DNA of 52,066 bases from an uncultured bacterium (GCA_903884945.1 CAISGR010000259.1:1-52066); one strand, 5' to 3'; counted from the stretch's first letter, positions 42,416 to 51,772 are shown. Numbers and translations: made by a program. The notes: generated from the sequence alone by a model not told the origin.

Positions 42416-45400
42416 ATGTTGCGTTCACTGGTCGCGACAGCCCTGTCCTGGCGGCTGCTCATTATCGCCCTTGCATTGGCGGTCGCGGGACTCGGCGTCT
42501 GGGCGTTCATCAACCTGCCCGTCGACGCCTATCCCAATATCGCCCAGGCGCAGGTGAAGATCATCCTCAAGGCGCCGGGCATGACGCCGGAGGAGGTGGA
42601 AAGTCGCGTTATCACGCCGATCGAGATGGAGATGCTCGGCATTCCCAATCAGGCGATCCTCCGATCGAGCGCGAAATACGCCATCGCCGACATCACGATC
42701 GATTTCGCCGAAGGGACCGATATCTATTGGGCGCGTCAGCAGGTCGCCGAACGGCTGTCCGGCGTGATGGCGGACCTGCCTGCGTCGGTGAGCGGAGGGC
42801 TGGCCCCGATCTCGACTCCGCTGTCCGATGTGTACATGTTCACCATCGAAGGTCCGCTGTCGCTTCAGCAGAAGCGGGAATTGCTCGACTGGACCATCCG
42901 TCCGGCCCTCCGCACGGTTCCCGGTGTCGCGGATGTCAACGCGCTCGGCGGCTATGTCCGCACTTTCGAGGTCAGGCCGGATCCGGTCGCGCTTGCCGGC
43001 GCGCAGCTTTCCATCGCGGACCTGCGCACAGCGATCGAAAGCGGCAACCGCAATGACGGGGCCGGCCGCCTGAAATCGGGCGAAGAGGCGCTGATCGTCC
43101 GGGCCGTGGGCGCGATCCGCACTGTCGATGATCTGCGGTCGCTGGTCATCGTCAGCCGGAACGGCCGGATCGTCCGGCTGGGCGACGTCGCGACCGTCGC
43201 AACCGGCAGCCTTACGCGCTATGGCGCGGTCAGCAAGAACGGGCAGGCCGAGGCGGTGGAGGGCCTGGTGATCGCCCTGCGCGGCGCCGATGCCCGGCAG
43301 GTGGTTGAGGGCGTACGGGCGCGGCTCGCCGAGGTCACGAAGGCACTCCCGGCGGGCACGCGTATCGATGTCTTTTACGACCGTTCGGATCTGATCGAGC
43401 GAGCCGTCGGCACGGTCGAGGAGGCGTTGATCGAGGCGACCATATTGGTCGTCGTCCTCCTCATCCTGTTCCTCGGCGACTGGCGCGCGGCTGCCATCGT
43501 CGCCGTCACGTTGCCGATGGCCGCGCTCATCACCTTCCTGTTCATGCGCGGCATGGGCCTGTCGGCCAACCTGATGAGCCTCGGCGGGCTGGCAATTGCG
43601 ATCGGCATGCTGGTCGATGGCGCGGTGGTCGTGGTGGAGAACATCGTCGACCGGCTGGGGCGCCCCGGCGAGGAAGGCCGCCCACGCCTGAACCTCGTTT
43701 TCCAGGCGGCGAGCGAGGTGGTCGTGCCGGTATCGGCCGGCATCGCGATCATCGCGCTCGTATTCCTGCCGCTGCTGTCTTTGCAGGGATTGGAGGGGAA
43801 GCTGTTCGCGCCCGTGGCGCTTACCATCATCTTCGCGCTCGCCGGATCGCTGCTGCTCGCGCTGACGCTGGTTCCGGTGCTGTCTTCCTTCGGCCTCAGG
43901 AGCGGGCATCACGGCGAGCCATGGGTGATGCGCCAGCTGGCGCCACGCTATCGCCGCCTGCTGGACGCCGCATTCGCCCACAAGGCGCTGGTCTACGGCC
44001 TTTCCGTCGCTGGCCTCGTGATCGCAGGGATGGCCTACGGCGCCGTCGGCAAGGCGTTCATGCCGACCATGGATGAAGGCTCGGTGATCGTCCAGCTCAC
44101 CAAATTGCCGTCGATCAATCTGGACCAGTCGATCCAGGGCGATATGGCCGCCGAACGCGTGCTGCGAACCGTACCGGAGGTCCAGGACGTCATCGCTCGT
44201 GTCGGCGCGGACGAGATCGGCCTGGACCCGATGGGCCCCAACGAAACCGACAGCTTCGTGCGGCTGAAGCCGCAATCGGAATGGCGCGGCGACAAGGCCT
44301 TCGTGGTCGGCGAGATCCGCAAGGCCATGGCCGGATTACCGGGAATTACGCCAAGCTATACCCAGCCTATCGAGATGCGCGTTTCGGAAATGCTGACGGG
44401 CGCGCGCGGCGATCTTGCGGTCAAGATCTTCGGCCCGGATCTGGGGACGCTCGCCTCCCTTGCCGGGCAGGTGCAGCATGCCCTGTCAGGCGTTCGCGGC
44501 GCGTCCGAAGTGCTGACGGTCGCGAACGACAGCGTCGACTATCTCCAGCTCGACATCGACCGTGCGGCGGCAGGCCGTTACGGCATGCCTATCGATCAGA
44601 TGCAGGATGCCTTGCGTGCCCAGGCGGAGGGCGTGCGCGCCGGGATTGTTGCCGAGGGTCAGAAGCGCGTGCCGATCATGATCCGCGGCGACGAGAGTCT
44701 GCGCTCCGATCCGGCGCGCTTCGCCGATCTGCAATTGCGCACGCCGGACGGCATCCTCGCCCGGGTGAGCGACATGGCGCAGGTCCGGCGCACCGAAGGC
44801 CCGGTCAAGCTCGATCACGAGAACGGTTCGCGCTTCGCGCTGGTGCAGGCCTTCGTCTCCGGCCGCGATCTGGTCGGCTATGTGGACGAGGCCAAGGCGG
44901 CGGTCGCCGCGAAGGTGAAGCTCCCATCGGGATATCGCATCGTCTGGGGCGGGCAGTTCGAAAACCAGCAGCGGGCCTCGGCGCGGCTGATGCTGGTGAT
45001 TCCGGTGGCGCTGCTGCTGATCTTCTTCGTGCTGCTTGCCACCCTGCGTTCGCTTCGGGCGTCTGCTCTCATCCTCGTCAACATACCCTTTGCGATGGTG
45101 GGGGGAATCGTTTCGCTCTGGGGTTCGGGCGAATATCTCTCTGTCCCGGCATCGGTGGGGTTCATCGCCCTGCTCGGCATCGCCGTCCTCAACGGCCTCG
45201 TGCTGGTATCCTATTTTCGCCAGCTGCGCGCCGAAGGGCACCGCATGGCGGACGCCGTGCGCCTGGGCGCCGAGCGGCGGCTTCGGCCGGTGCTGATGAC
45301 CGCGAGCATCACCGCCTTCGGCCTGGTGCCCTTGCTGTTCGCCAGCGGCCCCGGCTCGGAAATCCAGCGACCGCTCGCGATCGTCGTGATCGGCGGGCTG

Positions 45401-45487
45401 GTTACATCCACCCTGTTGACGCTCATCCTGCTGCCGATCCTGTTCGCGCGGTTTGGCGAGGGCGCCGAGGAAATCGCCAATGGCTGA
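42416..45487 (+). CDS. HME-RND cation efflux pump (CzcA/CusA-like)
   Basis: 1023 residues, normal for heavy-metal RND pumps. The opening RRLLIIALALAVAGLGVWAF-like helix, LPVDAYPNIAQAQVKI, the membrane-4 motif MLVDGAVVVVENI with Asp401, the porter segment LDPMGPNETDSFVRLKPQSE, and the end block RLRPVLMTASITAFGLVPLL place it in the CzcA/CusA family. The DG pair in membrane helix 4 is the family signature, in contrast to the DA and DD of drug pumps. It overlaps the DUF3240 gene. Proton-driven efflux of metal ions through the inner membrane and periplasm is expected. Confidence 0.9.
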   Translation: MLRSLVATALSWRLLIIALALAVAGLGVWAFINLPVDAYPNIAQAQVKIILKAPGMTPEEVESRVITPIEMEMLGIPNQAILRSSAKYAIADITIDFAEGTDIYWARQQVAERLSGVMADLPASVSGGLAPISTPLSDVYMFTIEGPLSLQQKRELLDWTIRPALRTVPGVADVNALGGYVRTFEVRPDPVALAGAQLSIADLRTAIESGNRNDGAGRLKSGEEALIVRAVGAIRTVDDLRSLVIVSRNGRIVRLGDVATVATGSLTRYGAVSKNGQAEAVEGLVIALRGADARQVVEGVRARLAEVTKALPAGTRIDVFYDRSDLIERAVGTVEEALIEATILVVVLLILFLGDWRAAAIVAVTLPMAALITFLFMRGMGLSANLMSLGGLAIAIGMLVDGAVVVVENIVDRLGRPGEEGRPRLNLVFQAASEVVVPVSAGIAIIALVFLPLLSLQGLEGKLFAPVALTIIFALAGSLLLALTLVPVLSSFGLRSGHHGEPWVMRQLAPRYRRLLDAAFAHKALVYGLSVAGLVIAGMAYGAVGKAFMPTMDEGSVIVQLTKLPSINLDQSIQGDMAAERVLRTVPEVQDVIARVGADEIGLDPMGPNETDSFVRLKPQSEWRGDKAFVVGEIRKAMAGLPGITPSYTQPIEMRVSEMLTGARGDLAVKIFGPDLGTLASLAGQVQHALSGVRGASEVLTVANDSVDYLQLDIDRAAAGRYGMPIDQMQDALRAQAEGVRAGIVAEGQKRVPIMIRGDESLRSDPARFADLQLRTPDGILARVSDMAQVRRTEGPVKLDHENGSRFALVQAFVSGRDLVGYVDEAKAAVAAKVKLPSGYRIVWGGQFENQQRASARLMLVIPVALLLIFFVLLATLRSLRASALILVNIPFAMVGGIVSLWGSGEYLSVPASVGFIALLGIAVLNGLVLVSYFRQLRAEGHRMADAVRLGAERRLRPVLMTASITAFGLVPLLFASGPGSEIQRPLAIVVIGGLVTSTLLTLILLPILFARFGEGAEEIANG

Positions 45488-45779
45488 CGTCCTGCTGACT
45501 TTCCACTGCGCCTTGCCGGACACCGAGATCGTCACGGATACCCTTCGTGCATGCTCTCAGACGCCTGTCCATATTTCCGAAAAGACCGTGCGAGGCTGGG
45601 ACTATGCCGATGCCAGCACGGCGGAACAGGTATCCGGCCTGCTGCGCCGTCACGCGGTCGAGCTTATCGTCGATGAAAAGTCGCTGACCGATCTGGTCGA
45701 TGCCGTCTCGGCGGCCAAGCGGGAACTGCCGGTGCGCTGGCACGCCGTCCCGGTCCTGACGCACGGGAGAGCCGCATGA
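45480..45779 (+). CDS. DUF3240-family small protein
   Basis: 99 residues from ATG 45480, overlapping the pump gene by 8 bases, and itself overlapping the next gene by ATGA. It is a small soluble alpha-beta protein (VLLTFHCALPDTEIVTDTLR; KRELPVRWHAVPVLTHGRAA at the end), without signal peptide or membrane helix. DUF3240 proteins are regularly found next to CzcA-type pumps in proteobacteria, and the fold resembles small PII/ACT-like domains. The function is not established; a regulatory or sensing role for the pump is a guess from position. Confidence 0.75.
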   Translation: MADVLLTFHCALPDTEIVTDTLRACSQTPVHISEKTVRGWDYADASTAEQVSGLLRRHAVELIVDEKSLTDLVDAVSAAKRELPVRWHAVPVLTHGRAA

Positions 45780-47029
45780 CACCTCGCGCCCTTGCTGTCG
45801 CCCTCCTGAGCAGCTGCATTCCCGGCACAATATGGGCGCAAACGATAGACCTGCCGCCTGCCGAACAGGTCAACCAGGCACTCGACAGGCATCCGACTGT
45901 CGAGGCCGCTGCTGAACGGGTTGCGGCAGCCCGCGCGCATAGCGGAATGCTCGCGAGAGGTCCGCATGAAGTGACGTTATCGGGTAGCTATGTCCGCCGC
46001 AATGTCGATGGGTTCGGTGGCCGTGACGAGTTCGACGCGACCATCACCCGGGCGTTCCGCCTGCCCGGCAAAGCCTCCCTCGACCGTGAGGCCGGCGCGC
46101 TCGAAATCGAAGTCGCCGAAAACCGGATGGAGGACGCCCGCCACCAGACCGCGCTCATCCTTTCGGGTCTCTGGTATGACTGGCTGACCGCCGGCAGCCA
46201 GTATCGAAACGACGGAGATGCGGTGGGCGGCCTCGAGCGGGCATTGGTTGCGCTTCGTCGCCGCGTGGCGCTGCGCGATGCGGCCGAACTCGATCTTGAC
46301 CAGGCGTCGGCGGCACTCGCCCAGGCCAAGGCACAGGCAGCGGCGTCGCTGGCGGCGAGGGAACAGGCCAGAGTCACGCTGGCAGCCACCTTTCCCGACC
46401 TGCCGCTTCCGATGGAACCGCCCGATCTCGCCATTCCCGGCCCTGCACCGCAGGGCCTTGAGAGGATGCGGGATCTGGTGGTCCAGCGCAGCCACGAAAT
46501 CCGTGCAGCTGATCGGGAGGCGCAGCGCCTGGGCGTCGTCTCTCAGCGGGTGCGTGCCGACCGGATCGCCGATCCATCGTTTGGTATCCGCGTGTTCAGC
46601 GAGCAAGGCGGGTTGGAGAAAGGCGCCGGTGTCGTGGCGTCGATACCGTTTGGCGGCGGTTATCGACGGGGTGCGGCAGACCAGGCGGCTGCGGAAGCGA
46701 GCGCCGCCCGGCTCGAACTGGCCAATATCCAGCGCAATATCGCCGCGATTGCCGATACCGACCTGTCCAATGCGCGGACCCGCCTCGAAGCCTGGCGAAG
46801 CGCCGAGGATTCTGCGCGGAGCAGCCTCGATGCTGTTCGCCGGACCGAACGCGGCTATCAGCTCGGGCAGATCGACCTCGCCGATCTGCTCTATGCCCGG
46901 CGCCAGGCCAACGATGCGCGTCGCTATGAAATCGACGCGCGGTCGCAAGCGGATCGCGCGCTCCTCAAGCTTCAGATCGATTCCCACAGCATCTGGGCAC
47001 CGGACGAGGAAAAGGAAAATAAGGAATGA
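45776..47029 (+). CDS. HME-RND outer-membrane factor (CzcC-like, TolC family)
   Basis: 417 residues with a cleavable signal peptide (PRALAVALLSSCIPGTIWAQ, cut after WAQ or nearby) and no lipobox. Two TolC-type repeats with long helices follow (ALEIEVAENRMEDARHQTAL, LDLDQASAALAQAKAQAAAS; second repeat AADQAAAEASAARLELANIQ), and YQLGQIDLADLLYARRQAND is the typical end motif of CzcC. It starts in the ATGA overlap with DUF3240 and ends in another ATGA overlap with cytochrome b561. It completes the tripartite pump of this operon. Confidence 0.88.
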   Translation: MTPRALAVALLSSCIPGTIWAQTIDLPPAEQVNQALDRHPTVEAAAERVAAARAHSGMLARGPHEVTLSGSYVRRNVDGFGGRDEFDATITRAFRLPGKASLDREAGALEIEVAENRMEDARHQTALILSGLWYDWLTAGSQYRNDGDAVGGLERALVALRRRVALRDAAELDLDQASAALAQAKAQAAASLAAREQARVTLAATFPDLPLPMEPPDLAIPGPAPQGLERMRDLVVQRSHEIRAADREAQRLGVVSQRVRADRIADPSFGIRVFSEQGGLEKGAGVVASIPFGGGYRRGAADQAAAEASAARLELANIQRNIAAIADTDLSNARTRLEAWRSAEDSARSSLDAVRRTERGYQLGQIDLADLLYARRQANDARRYEIDARSQADRALLKLQIDSHSIWAPDEEKENKE

Positions 47030-47583
47030 GCGATACGGTGCAGGAGCAGGCCATGACCGACGAGAAATTACGCTATGACCCTCTCACGATCGCCTTCCAT
47101 TGGGTGACGGCATTGCTTGTCGTCACGCTCTTTGCACTAGCTGAATCCTGGGGCTTCTTTCCGCGCGGCACCCGTCATAACCTTGAGGCACTACACATTT
47201 CGCTGGGCATCCTCCTGGCGGCCGTCCTGATCCTGCGGATCGTCTGGCGCGTCAGCCGTGGCCGTCGCCTCCCGGCAGTGGAATCGCAGATACCTTATTG
47301 GGCAGCAAAGGGCGCGCACCATCTGCTTTATGCCCTGCTGATTGGCCAGATCGTGCTGGGCTTCCTGTTCCGCTGGGCGCAAGGCGAAACCTTCACCTTT
47401 TTCGGGCTGTTCGCTGTTCCCTCGGCATTCCCGCCCGACAAGGCTTTCGCCGGGACGATCGGCGAGGCCCATGACCTTGTTGGCTGGGCGATCATCCTGC
47501 TGGCCGGCCTTCATGCTGCGGCGGCCCTGTTTCATCATTATGGACTGCGCGACAACACACTCAGGCGCATGCTGCCACATTGA
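47026..47583 (+). CDS. Cytochrome b561 family protein
   Basis: 185 residues with four membrane helices (for example IAFHWVTALLVVTLFALAES, LHISLGILLAAVLILRIVW, LLYALLIGQIVLGFLFRWAQ, DLVGWAIILLAGLHAAAALF). Histidines stand in the places that ligate two b hemes: FHW, LH, AHH, AHD and LHAAAALFHH. It should pass electrons at the cytoplasmic membrane. The four-base overlap with the outer-membrane factor gene shows co-translation with the metal pump, so it may help handle redox-active metal or superoxide. The stop is followed after 83 bases by the converging mlaA gene; no clear terminator was seen. Confidence 0.88.
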   Translation: MSDTVQEQAMTDEKLRYDPLTIAFHWVTALLVVTLFALAESWGFFPRGTRHNLEALHISLGILLAAVLILRIVWRVSRGRRLPAVESQIPYWAAKGAHHLLYALLIGQIVLGFLFRWAQGETFTFFGLFAVPSAFPPDKAFAGTIGEAHDLVGWAIILLAGLHAAAALFHHYGLRDNTLRRMLPH

Positions 47584-47666
47584 TTTCATTCGCAGGCGAT
47601 CGCGCGGCGATGCGCGGTTTCTGCCGATCCTGCCAGCGATCGTTTCTCGGCCGACTCTTCGTCGAG

Positions 47667-48551
47667 TTATTCGGAGCGATGTCGAGCATGCAGCGCATCA
47701 ATCTCTGCCTGACGCGCCTGCAGATAGAGGGCGCGCGACGTCGTATAGGCATGGGCCGGATCCTCGTGCAGCCTTTGCAGGCGATCGTCGAATTCAGCGC
47801 GCCGGTCGATGAGCCGGATCGCGGTTGTCGGGACAGAATAGGCCAGCCTGTTGAAGGGGCGCCCCACACTCAAGGGCAAAGTGAGTCGGTCAACGACATC
47901 GCCAAACAGGTCGCGCGCGCTCGATGGACCAATCAGCGGTAGATAGAGGAACGGCCCAGATCTTACACCATAAAAGCCAAGCGTATCGGCAAAACCATTG
48001 GGGCGATGCGGAAGATTGAACCTGTGGGTTTTCGCCACATCGAACAGGCCCGCCACGCCGATCACCGAGTTGATCGTGAAGCGCCCGAACGTCTCCGCCG
48101 CTTTGCCGGGATGATGTTGCAGCAGATAGTTGGCGAACACGACCGGCTCATTGAGATTGGTGAGAAGATTGCGTAGTCCGCTGCGGACCGGCCTGGGCAA
48201 TCCATGCCTGTAAGCAAGCGCGACAGACCGGAAAACGGCCTTATCGACCGTATAGGTCATTTCAAATGACTTGATGTTGACCGATTGCAGGGGATCGCCG
48301 GGGGTTTCGCGGCGGATGGCCGTCACGACGATGCTGTTCTGCCCCTCACCTTGATCACCCTGCAAGGGCGATGTCGCTTCCAGCTCTGTCGTAGGGGGCG
48401 TGGATGTCTGGCCCGCCGGTTTCGGCATTATGCTGTCCGTTAGCGTCTCGGTCGGGCTTGTCTGTTGCGCAGGGCCTGTCTGCACATTGTCCGGTGAAGA
48501 GGCCAATGACGGAGATTGCAGCAACAGGCAGGCAAGCACCACTGCGGTCAT
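47667..48551 (-). CDS. mlaA: MlaA (VacJ) family phospholipid-transport protein
   Basis: 294 residues. The MlaA core runs from about residue 88 (DPLQSVNIKSFEMTYTVDKA) through SGLRNLLTNLNEPVVFANYL, TFGRFTINSVIGVAGLFDVA, RPNGFADTLGFYGVRSGPFL and YLPLIGPSSARDLFGDVVD. MlaA sits in the outer membrane and removes misplaced phospholipid. The N-terminus has a short signal (VVLACLLLQSPSLAS) without a good lipobox, and a 60-residue low-complexity linker ending NSIVVTAIRRE, which resembles the start of TonB-receptor plugs. The start overlaps the peroxidase stop by ATGA, an unusual pairing. Confidence 0.85.
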   Translation of the reverse strand: MTAVVLACLLLQSPSLASSPDNVQTGPAQQTSPTETLTDSIMPKPAGQTSTPPTTELEATSPLQGDQGEGQNSIVVTAIRRETPGDPLQSVNIKSFEMTYTVDKAVFRSVALAYRHGLPRPVRSGLRNLLTNLNEPVVFANYLLQHHPGKAAETFGRFTINSVIGVAGLFDVAKTHRFNLPHRPNGFADTLGFYGVRSGPFLYLPLIGPSSARDLFGDVVDRLTLPLSVGRPFNRLAYSVPTTAIRLIDRRAEFDDRLQRLHEDPAHAYTTSRALYLQARQAEIDALHARHRSE

Positions 48552-49978
48552 TTTTTTGCCTCGGGCTTGGCTGCCAGCGGCTTGCCTTGCCAGGTGCCGG
48601 TAAGGGTATTCAGGAACGCAACGATATCGTTGATATCCTGATCTGGCAGGGTGCCTTTCGGGGTCTGGAAACGCACCATGAGCCTGACTGCCTCGGGCAG
48701 TGTCTTCGCGCTGCCATCGTGCATGTAAGGCCCGGTCAGGGCGATATTGCGCAGGTTCGGCACCTTGAAGCGAGCGCGGTCCTGGGCGGCGTGTGTGACC
48801 GTATATCTGCCGAGATCGGCATCGGTCGGCTTGCCGTCACGCGCCGCGACATAATCGCCGTTCAGCCCCATGATCTCCATGCCTTGGCCGCCCAGCGATT
48901 GGCCGACATGGCACGAAGCGCAGCCATTCTCCTTGAACAGCGCATAACCGCGCTTCTCGCTTGCGTTGATCGCCCGGGCATCGCCTTGCAGATAGCGGTC
49001 GAAGCGGCTTCCAGGTGTGGAGAGCGTTACTTCAAACGCGGCAATCGCGTCGGTAATGCGATGCTCGTCGATTGGCCCCGGGCCGTAGATTTTGAGGAAT
49101 ACCGCACCATAGCCGGGCTGCGCGTTCAGCTTCGCGGCAACTCCGCTCCATGTGTGCGAGCCCATTTCCAGCGGGTTCATCACCGGGCCAGCAGCCTGCG
49201 CCGCCAGGGTCGGTGCCCGGCCGTTCCAGAACTGTACCTTGTTGAACAGCGCATTGAAGACGGTGGGCACATTGATCGGCCCCTTTTGCCCACGGATGCC
49301 GGTGGCCGTCACTAGACCGTCCGCGCCGCCTTTGCCGAGCCCGTGGCAGCTCGCGCAACTCACGCTATTATCACCCGACAACAGCGTATCGAAGAACAGT
49401 CGCTGCCCCAGCTCAACTTTCCCGGCATCGCCGGGTGATACCTCCATGATTGGCTGAACCGGCTCCACCGCGAATTGCGGGGCAACGTTGGCAGACGCAT
49501 AATATCTGCGCCTTGTCGCCGCCACCCAGGTCAACAGGGCATTCCTGCCTGCATCACCAAGCCTCGCCCGCCAATGCATCAACGTGTAAGGCGACGGCGG
49601 CATCCGGCCCTGCCGTGTCACCCATTCGATGCGCGCCAGATCCTCTTCGGGCGGTGGCGTGCCGTCCTGCAGTGCCTTCAGCACGGCCTCGATGCGAAAA
49701 TGCCGCAGGCCCTGCACCAGATCCCGCTGCATCAACTGATGGGCGCCTGGTACATCGGCATAAAATGGCAGCGCCGCGCCCTGCGTATGGCAATAATCGC
49801 AGCGGGCCTTGGACAGTGCCTGGAACGCGGCCAATGCGACCGGCTCACGATTGGTCGGCGAGGATGAGGGCAAGGTCGGCGCCGTCACGCGGTCATAGTG
49901 CGCCAGATAGCCGACAGTCCCGCCAAAAATGGCAACGAGCGCTCCGGCGCCGATGAACAGAATCTTTCGACTGGGCAT
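48548..49978 (-). CDS. Tri-heme cytochrome c peroxidase (CcpA/MauG family with N-terminal heme domain)
   Basis: 476 residues with an N-terminal membrane anchor (ILFIGAGALVAIFGGTVGYL). Three CxxCH heme sites are present: Cys60-His64 (CDYCH), Cys208-His212 (CASCH) and Cys353-His357 (CASCH). The last two are the pair of a classical di-heme peroxidase (LGQRLFFDTLLSGDNSVSCA; FKVPNLRNIALTGPYMHDGS). The first lies in an extra domain of about 110 residues resembling the PF14376 haem-binding domain. E. coli YhjA is also a tri-heme peroxidase. It should act in the periplasm, reducing hydrogen peroxide with electrons from the quinol or cytochrome pool. Followed by mlaA in ATGA overlap. Confidence 0.88.
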   Translation of the reverse strand: MPSRKILFIGAGALVAIFGGTVGYLAHYDRVTAPTLPSSSPTNREPVALAAFQALSKARCDYCHTQGAALPFYADVPGAHQLMQRDLVQGLRHFRIEAVLKALQDGTPPPEEDLARIEWVTRQGRMPPSPYTLMHWRARLGDAGRNALLTWVAATRRRYYASANVAPQFAVEPVQPIMEVSPGDAGKVELGQRLFFDTLLSGDNSVSCASCHGLGKGGADGLVTATGIRGQKGPINVPTVFNALFNKVQFWNGRAPTLAAQAAGPVMNPLEMGSHTWSGVAAKLNAQPGYGAVFLKIYGPGPIDEHRITDAIAAFEVTLSTPGSRFDRYLQGDARAINASEKRGYALFKENGCASCHVGQSLGGQGMEIMGLNGDYVAARDGKPTDADLGRYTVTHAAQDRARFKVPNLRNIALTGPYMHDGSAKTLPEAVRLMVRFQTPKGTLPDQDINDIVAFLNTLTGTWQGKPLAAKPEAKK

Positions 49979-50038
49979 ATCTCCCGGCTAGGCACTGAGT
50001 CTGACGGAAGCCTGACGGAGGGGCAACGACGGGTGTGT

Positions 50039-51055
50039 TCAGACCCCAGGGAATTGCAACACGAGTTCGCGTCGCCCTGGGTCACTTGCCAACTGGCCTC
50101 CATGCGCGGCCATGATCCGGTCGACGATAGCCAGCCCAAGGCCCGCACCATCCTTGCTCGCATGGTCGGCGCGCCGGTGCCGGCGCACGAGATCGCGCAG
50201 GCGCTCCCGATCGAGACCCGGGCCTTCGTCCCTGACGCCCATCGCTGCTCCGGGACCAACGAAGACCTGGACCGTGCCGCCAATTGGCGTCACGCGGACA
50301 GCGTTTTCGATGAGGTTGCGCAGCGCCGCCGCAATCGCTTCCGTGCGTGCCCGGATGACAGGCACCTCGCCATCGACGTCAAGCGCGATCATCTTGCCCT
50401 CGGCAAGGATCGTCGGTGCGACCTGGCTGACGACATCGCGCGCCAACTCGACAAGTCCAATCGGTTCCGGCGCCACCTGCGCGGAGGCCGCGGCGTCGAT
50501 CTGGGCCAGAAGCATCAACTGATCGATCAGGCGCCGCATTGCCGCGACATCGCCTTTCAGCCGCTGGGCATGAGGATGATCGATCTGGTCGAGTTCAAGC
50601 GACAGCAGCGCCAGAGGCGTGCGCAATTCATGCGCGACATCGGCTGCGAAAGCTTCCTGCCGCTTCGCCGCCTCGTCGAGACGTTCCAGAAGATCGTTCA
50701 CCGCCCCGGTAAAGGGCAGCGCCTCTTGGGGCATTTGCGAGGTATCGATGCGGAACCCGCGTTCATGCCCCTTGACGGCTTCAATGCTCGCGGCCGCGTC
50801 CTCCAGCGGAACAAAGGCCTGCCTGATGACCCGAAGGCCGAGGACGGTGACCGGCACCATGAGCACCACCACCGGCAGCGCCACATGTTCCAGCGACTCC
50901 AGGATGGCGCGTCGCAGGGCGGCGCTCGCCTCGAGATGGCTGAAGGTCAGCCGATAGAAAAAGACCACCGCCGCGAGCAGTAGAAGCGTGCCGACCAGCC
51001 CGACCTTACCCAGGCCGCGAATGAGCCTGCGCGATACCGAATTCCTGCGCATCAT
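50039..51055 (-). CDS. Sensor histidine kinase (two-component system)
   Basis: 338 residues. Two membrane helices (about 18-35 and 58-78) enclose a periplasmic loop of only about 20 residues, so sensing may happen in or near the membrane. A HAMP-like linker follows, then the dimerisation domain with phospho-acceptor His142 (DVAHELRTPLALL), N box ALRNLIENAVRVTP, G1 VRDEGPGLD and G2 DGAGLGLAIV. It overlaps the response regulator by ATGA. The small periplasmic loop resembles QseC/PmrB-like rather than CzcS-like kinases. Targets may include the downstream peroxidase-mlaA genes or the metal pump. Confidence 0.9.
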   Translation of the reverse strand: MMRRNSVSRRLIRGLGKVGLVGTLLLLAAVVFFYRLTFSHLEASAALRRAILESLEHVALPVVVLMVPVTVLGLRVIRQAFVPLEDAAASIEAVKGHERGFRIDTSQMPQEALPFTGAVNDLLERLDEAAKRQEAFAADVAHELRTPLALLSLELDQIDHPHAQRLKGDVAAMRRLIDQLMLLAQIDAAASAQVAPEPIGLVELARDVVSQVAPTILAEGKMIALDVDGEVPVIRARTEAIAAALRNLIENAVRVTPIGGTVQVFVGPGAAMGVRDEGPGLDRERLRDLVRRHRRADHASKDGAGLGLAIVDRIMAAHGGQLASDPGRRELVLQFPGV

Positions 51056-51729
51056 GCGGCGGTGTCCTTGAGAATATAGCCGACACCCCGGATCGTCTGG
51101 AGCACGCCGCGCATCCGGGCATCCTCGAGCTTCCGCCGCAAGCGCGAGATCGCGGCTTCCACCGCATTGGGGGTCACCTGCTCATGGAAATTGTAGAGCG
51201 CATTCTCGATCACCTCCCGGCGGACCACGGCCCCGGCACGGCGCATCAGCAGTTCCAGCAGATCGGCCTCCCTGCGCGACAGATCGATTTCGTGATCGCC
51301 GACATGCGCCGTTCTGCGCGCCGTGTCGAAACGAAGCGGGCCGACCTCGACCACCGTCTGTGCCCTCAGACCCGGTCGCCGCAGCAAAGCGCGAAGCCGG
51401 GCAGCCAGTTCCTCCACCTCGACCGGCTTGACGACATAATCGTCCGCCCCGGCATCAAGCCCCAGGACCCGGTCCTCCAGTGCGCCCCGCGCGGTCTGGA
51501 CAATCGCGGGTGGCATATTGCGAGAGCGACGGGCCGCGGCGAGCCATGCGACCCCGTCACCATCGGGCAAGCCCAGATCGAGGATGATCGCGTCATAGAT
51601 GGCGCTCGCCATGGCATCGTCCGCAGCCGACAGACGAAGGGCAATATCGCAGGAAAAACCGCGGCGATGAAGGCCATCGACCATGAGTCGGGCCAAGCGC
51701 TCATTATCCTCAATAACGAGAATGCGCAT
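51052..51729 (-). CDS. OmpR-family response regulator
   Basis: 225 residues: receiver domain (residues 1-115) with acidic pocket EDN (Glu7-Asp8), phosphorylation site Asp51 in ILDLGLPDGDG, and VKPVEVEELAARLRALLRR at the domain end. A winged-helix DNA-binding domain follows (LSRREADLLELLMRRAGAVV and VEAAISRLRRKLEDARMRGV LQTIRGVGYIL-type end). It is the first gene of the two-component pair. The start is 43 bases after the VIT-family gene stop, so all may be one transcript. The regulon is unknown. Confidence 0.92.
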   Translation of the reverse strand: MRILVIEDNERLARLMVDGLHRRGFSCDIALRLSAADDAMASAIYDAIILDLGLPDGDGVAWLAAARRSRNMPPAIVQTARGALEDRVLGLDAGADDYVVKPVEVEELAARLRALLRRPGLRAQTVVEVGPLRFDTARRTAHVGDHEIDLSRREADLLELLMRRAGAVVRREVIENALYNFHEQVTPNAVEAAISRLRRKLEDARMRGVLQTIRGVGYILKDTAA

Positions 51730-51772
51730 CTATGCGATATTCCCTCTCCGACCGAAACAAGCCGAGCATTGT

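Noticed and set aside
42425..44275. 616-codon minus-strand open frame opposite the CzcA-like pump
   Set aside because: It is the mirror of a GC-rich gene with few stops; the translation is rich in Arg, Asp, Gln and His, with no domain, and the plus-strand pump is unmistakable.
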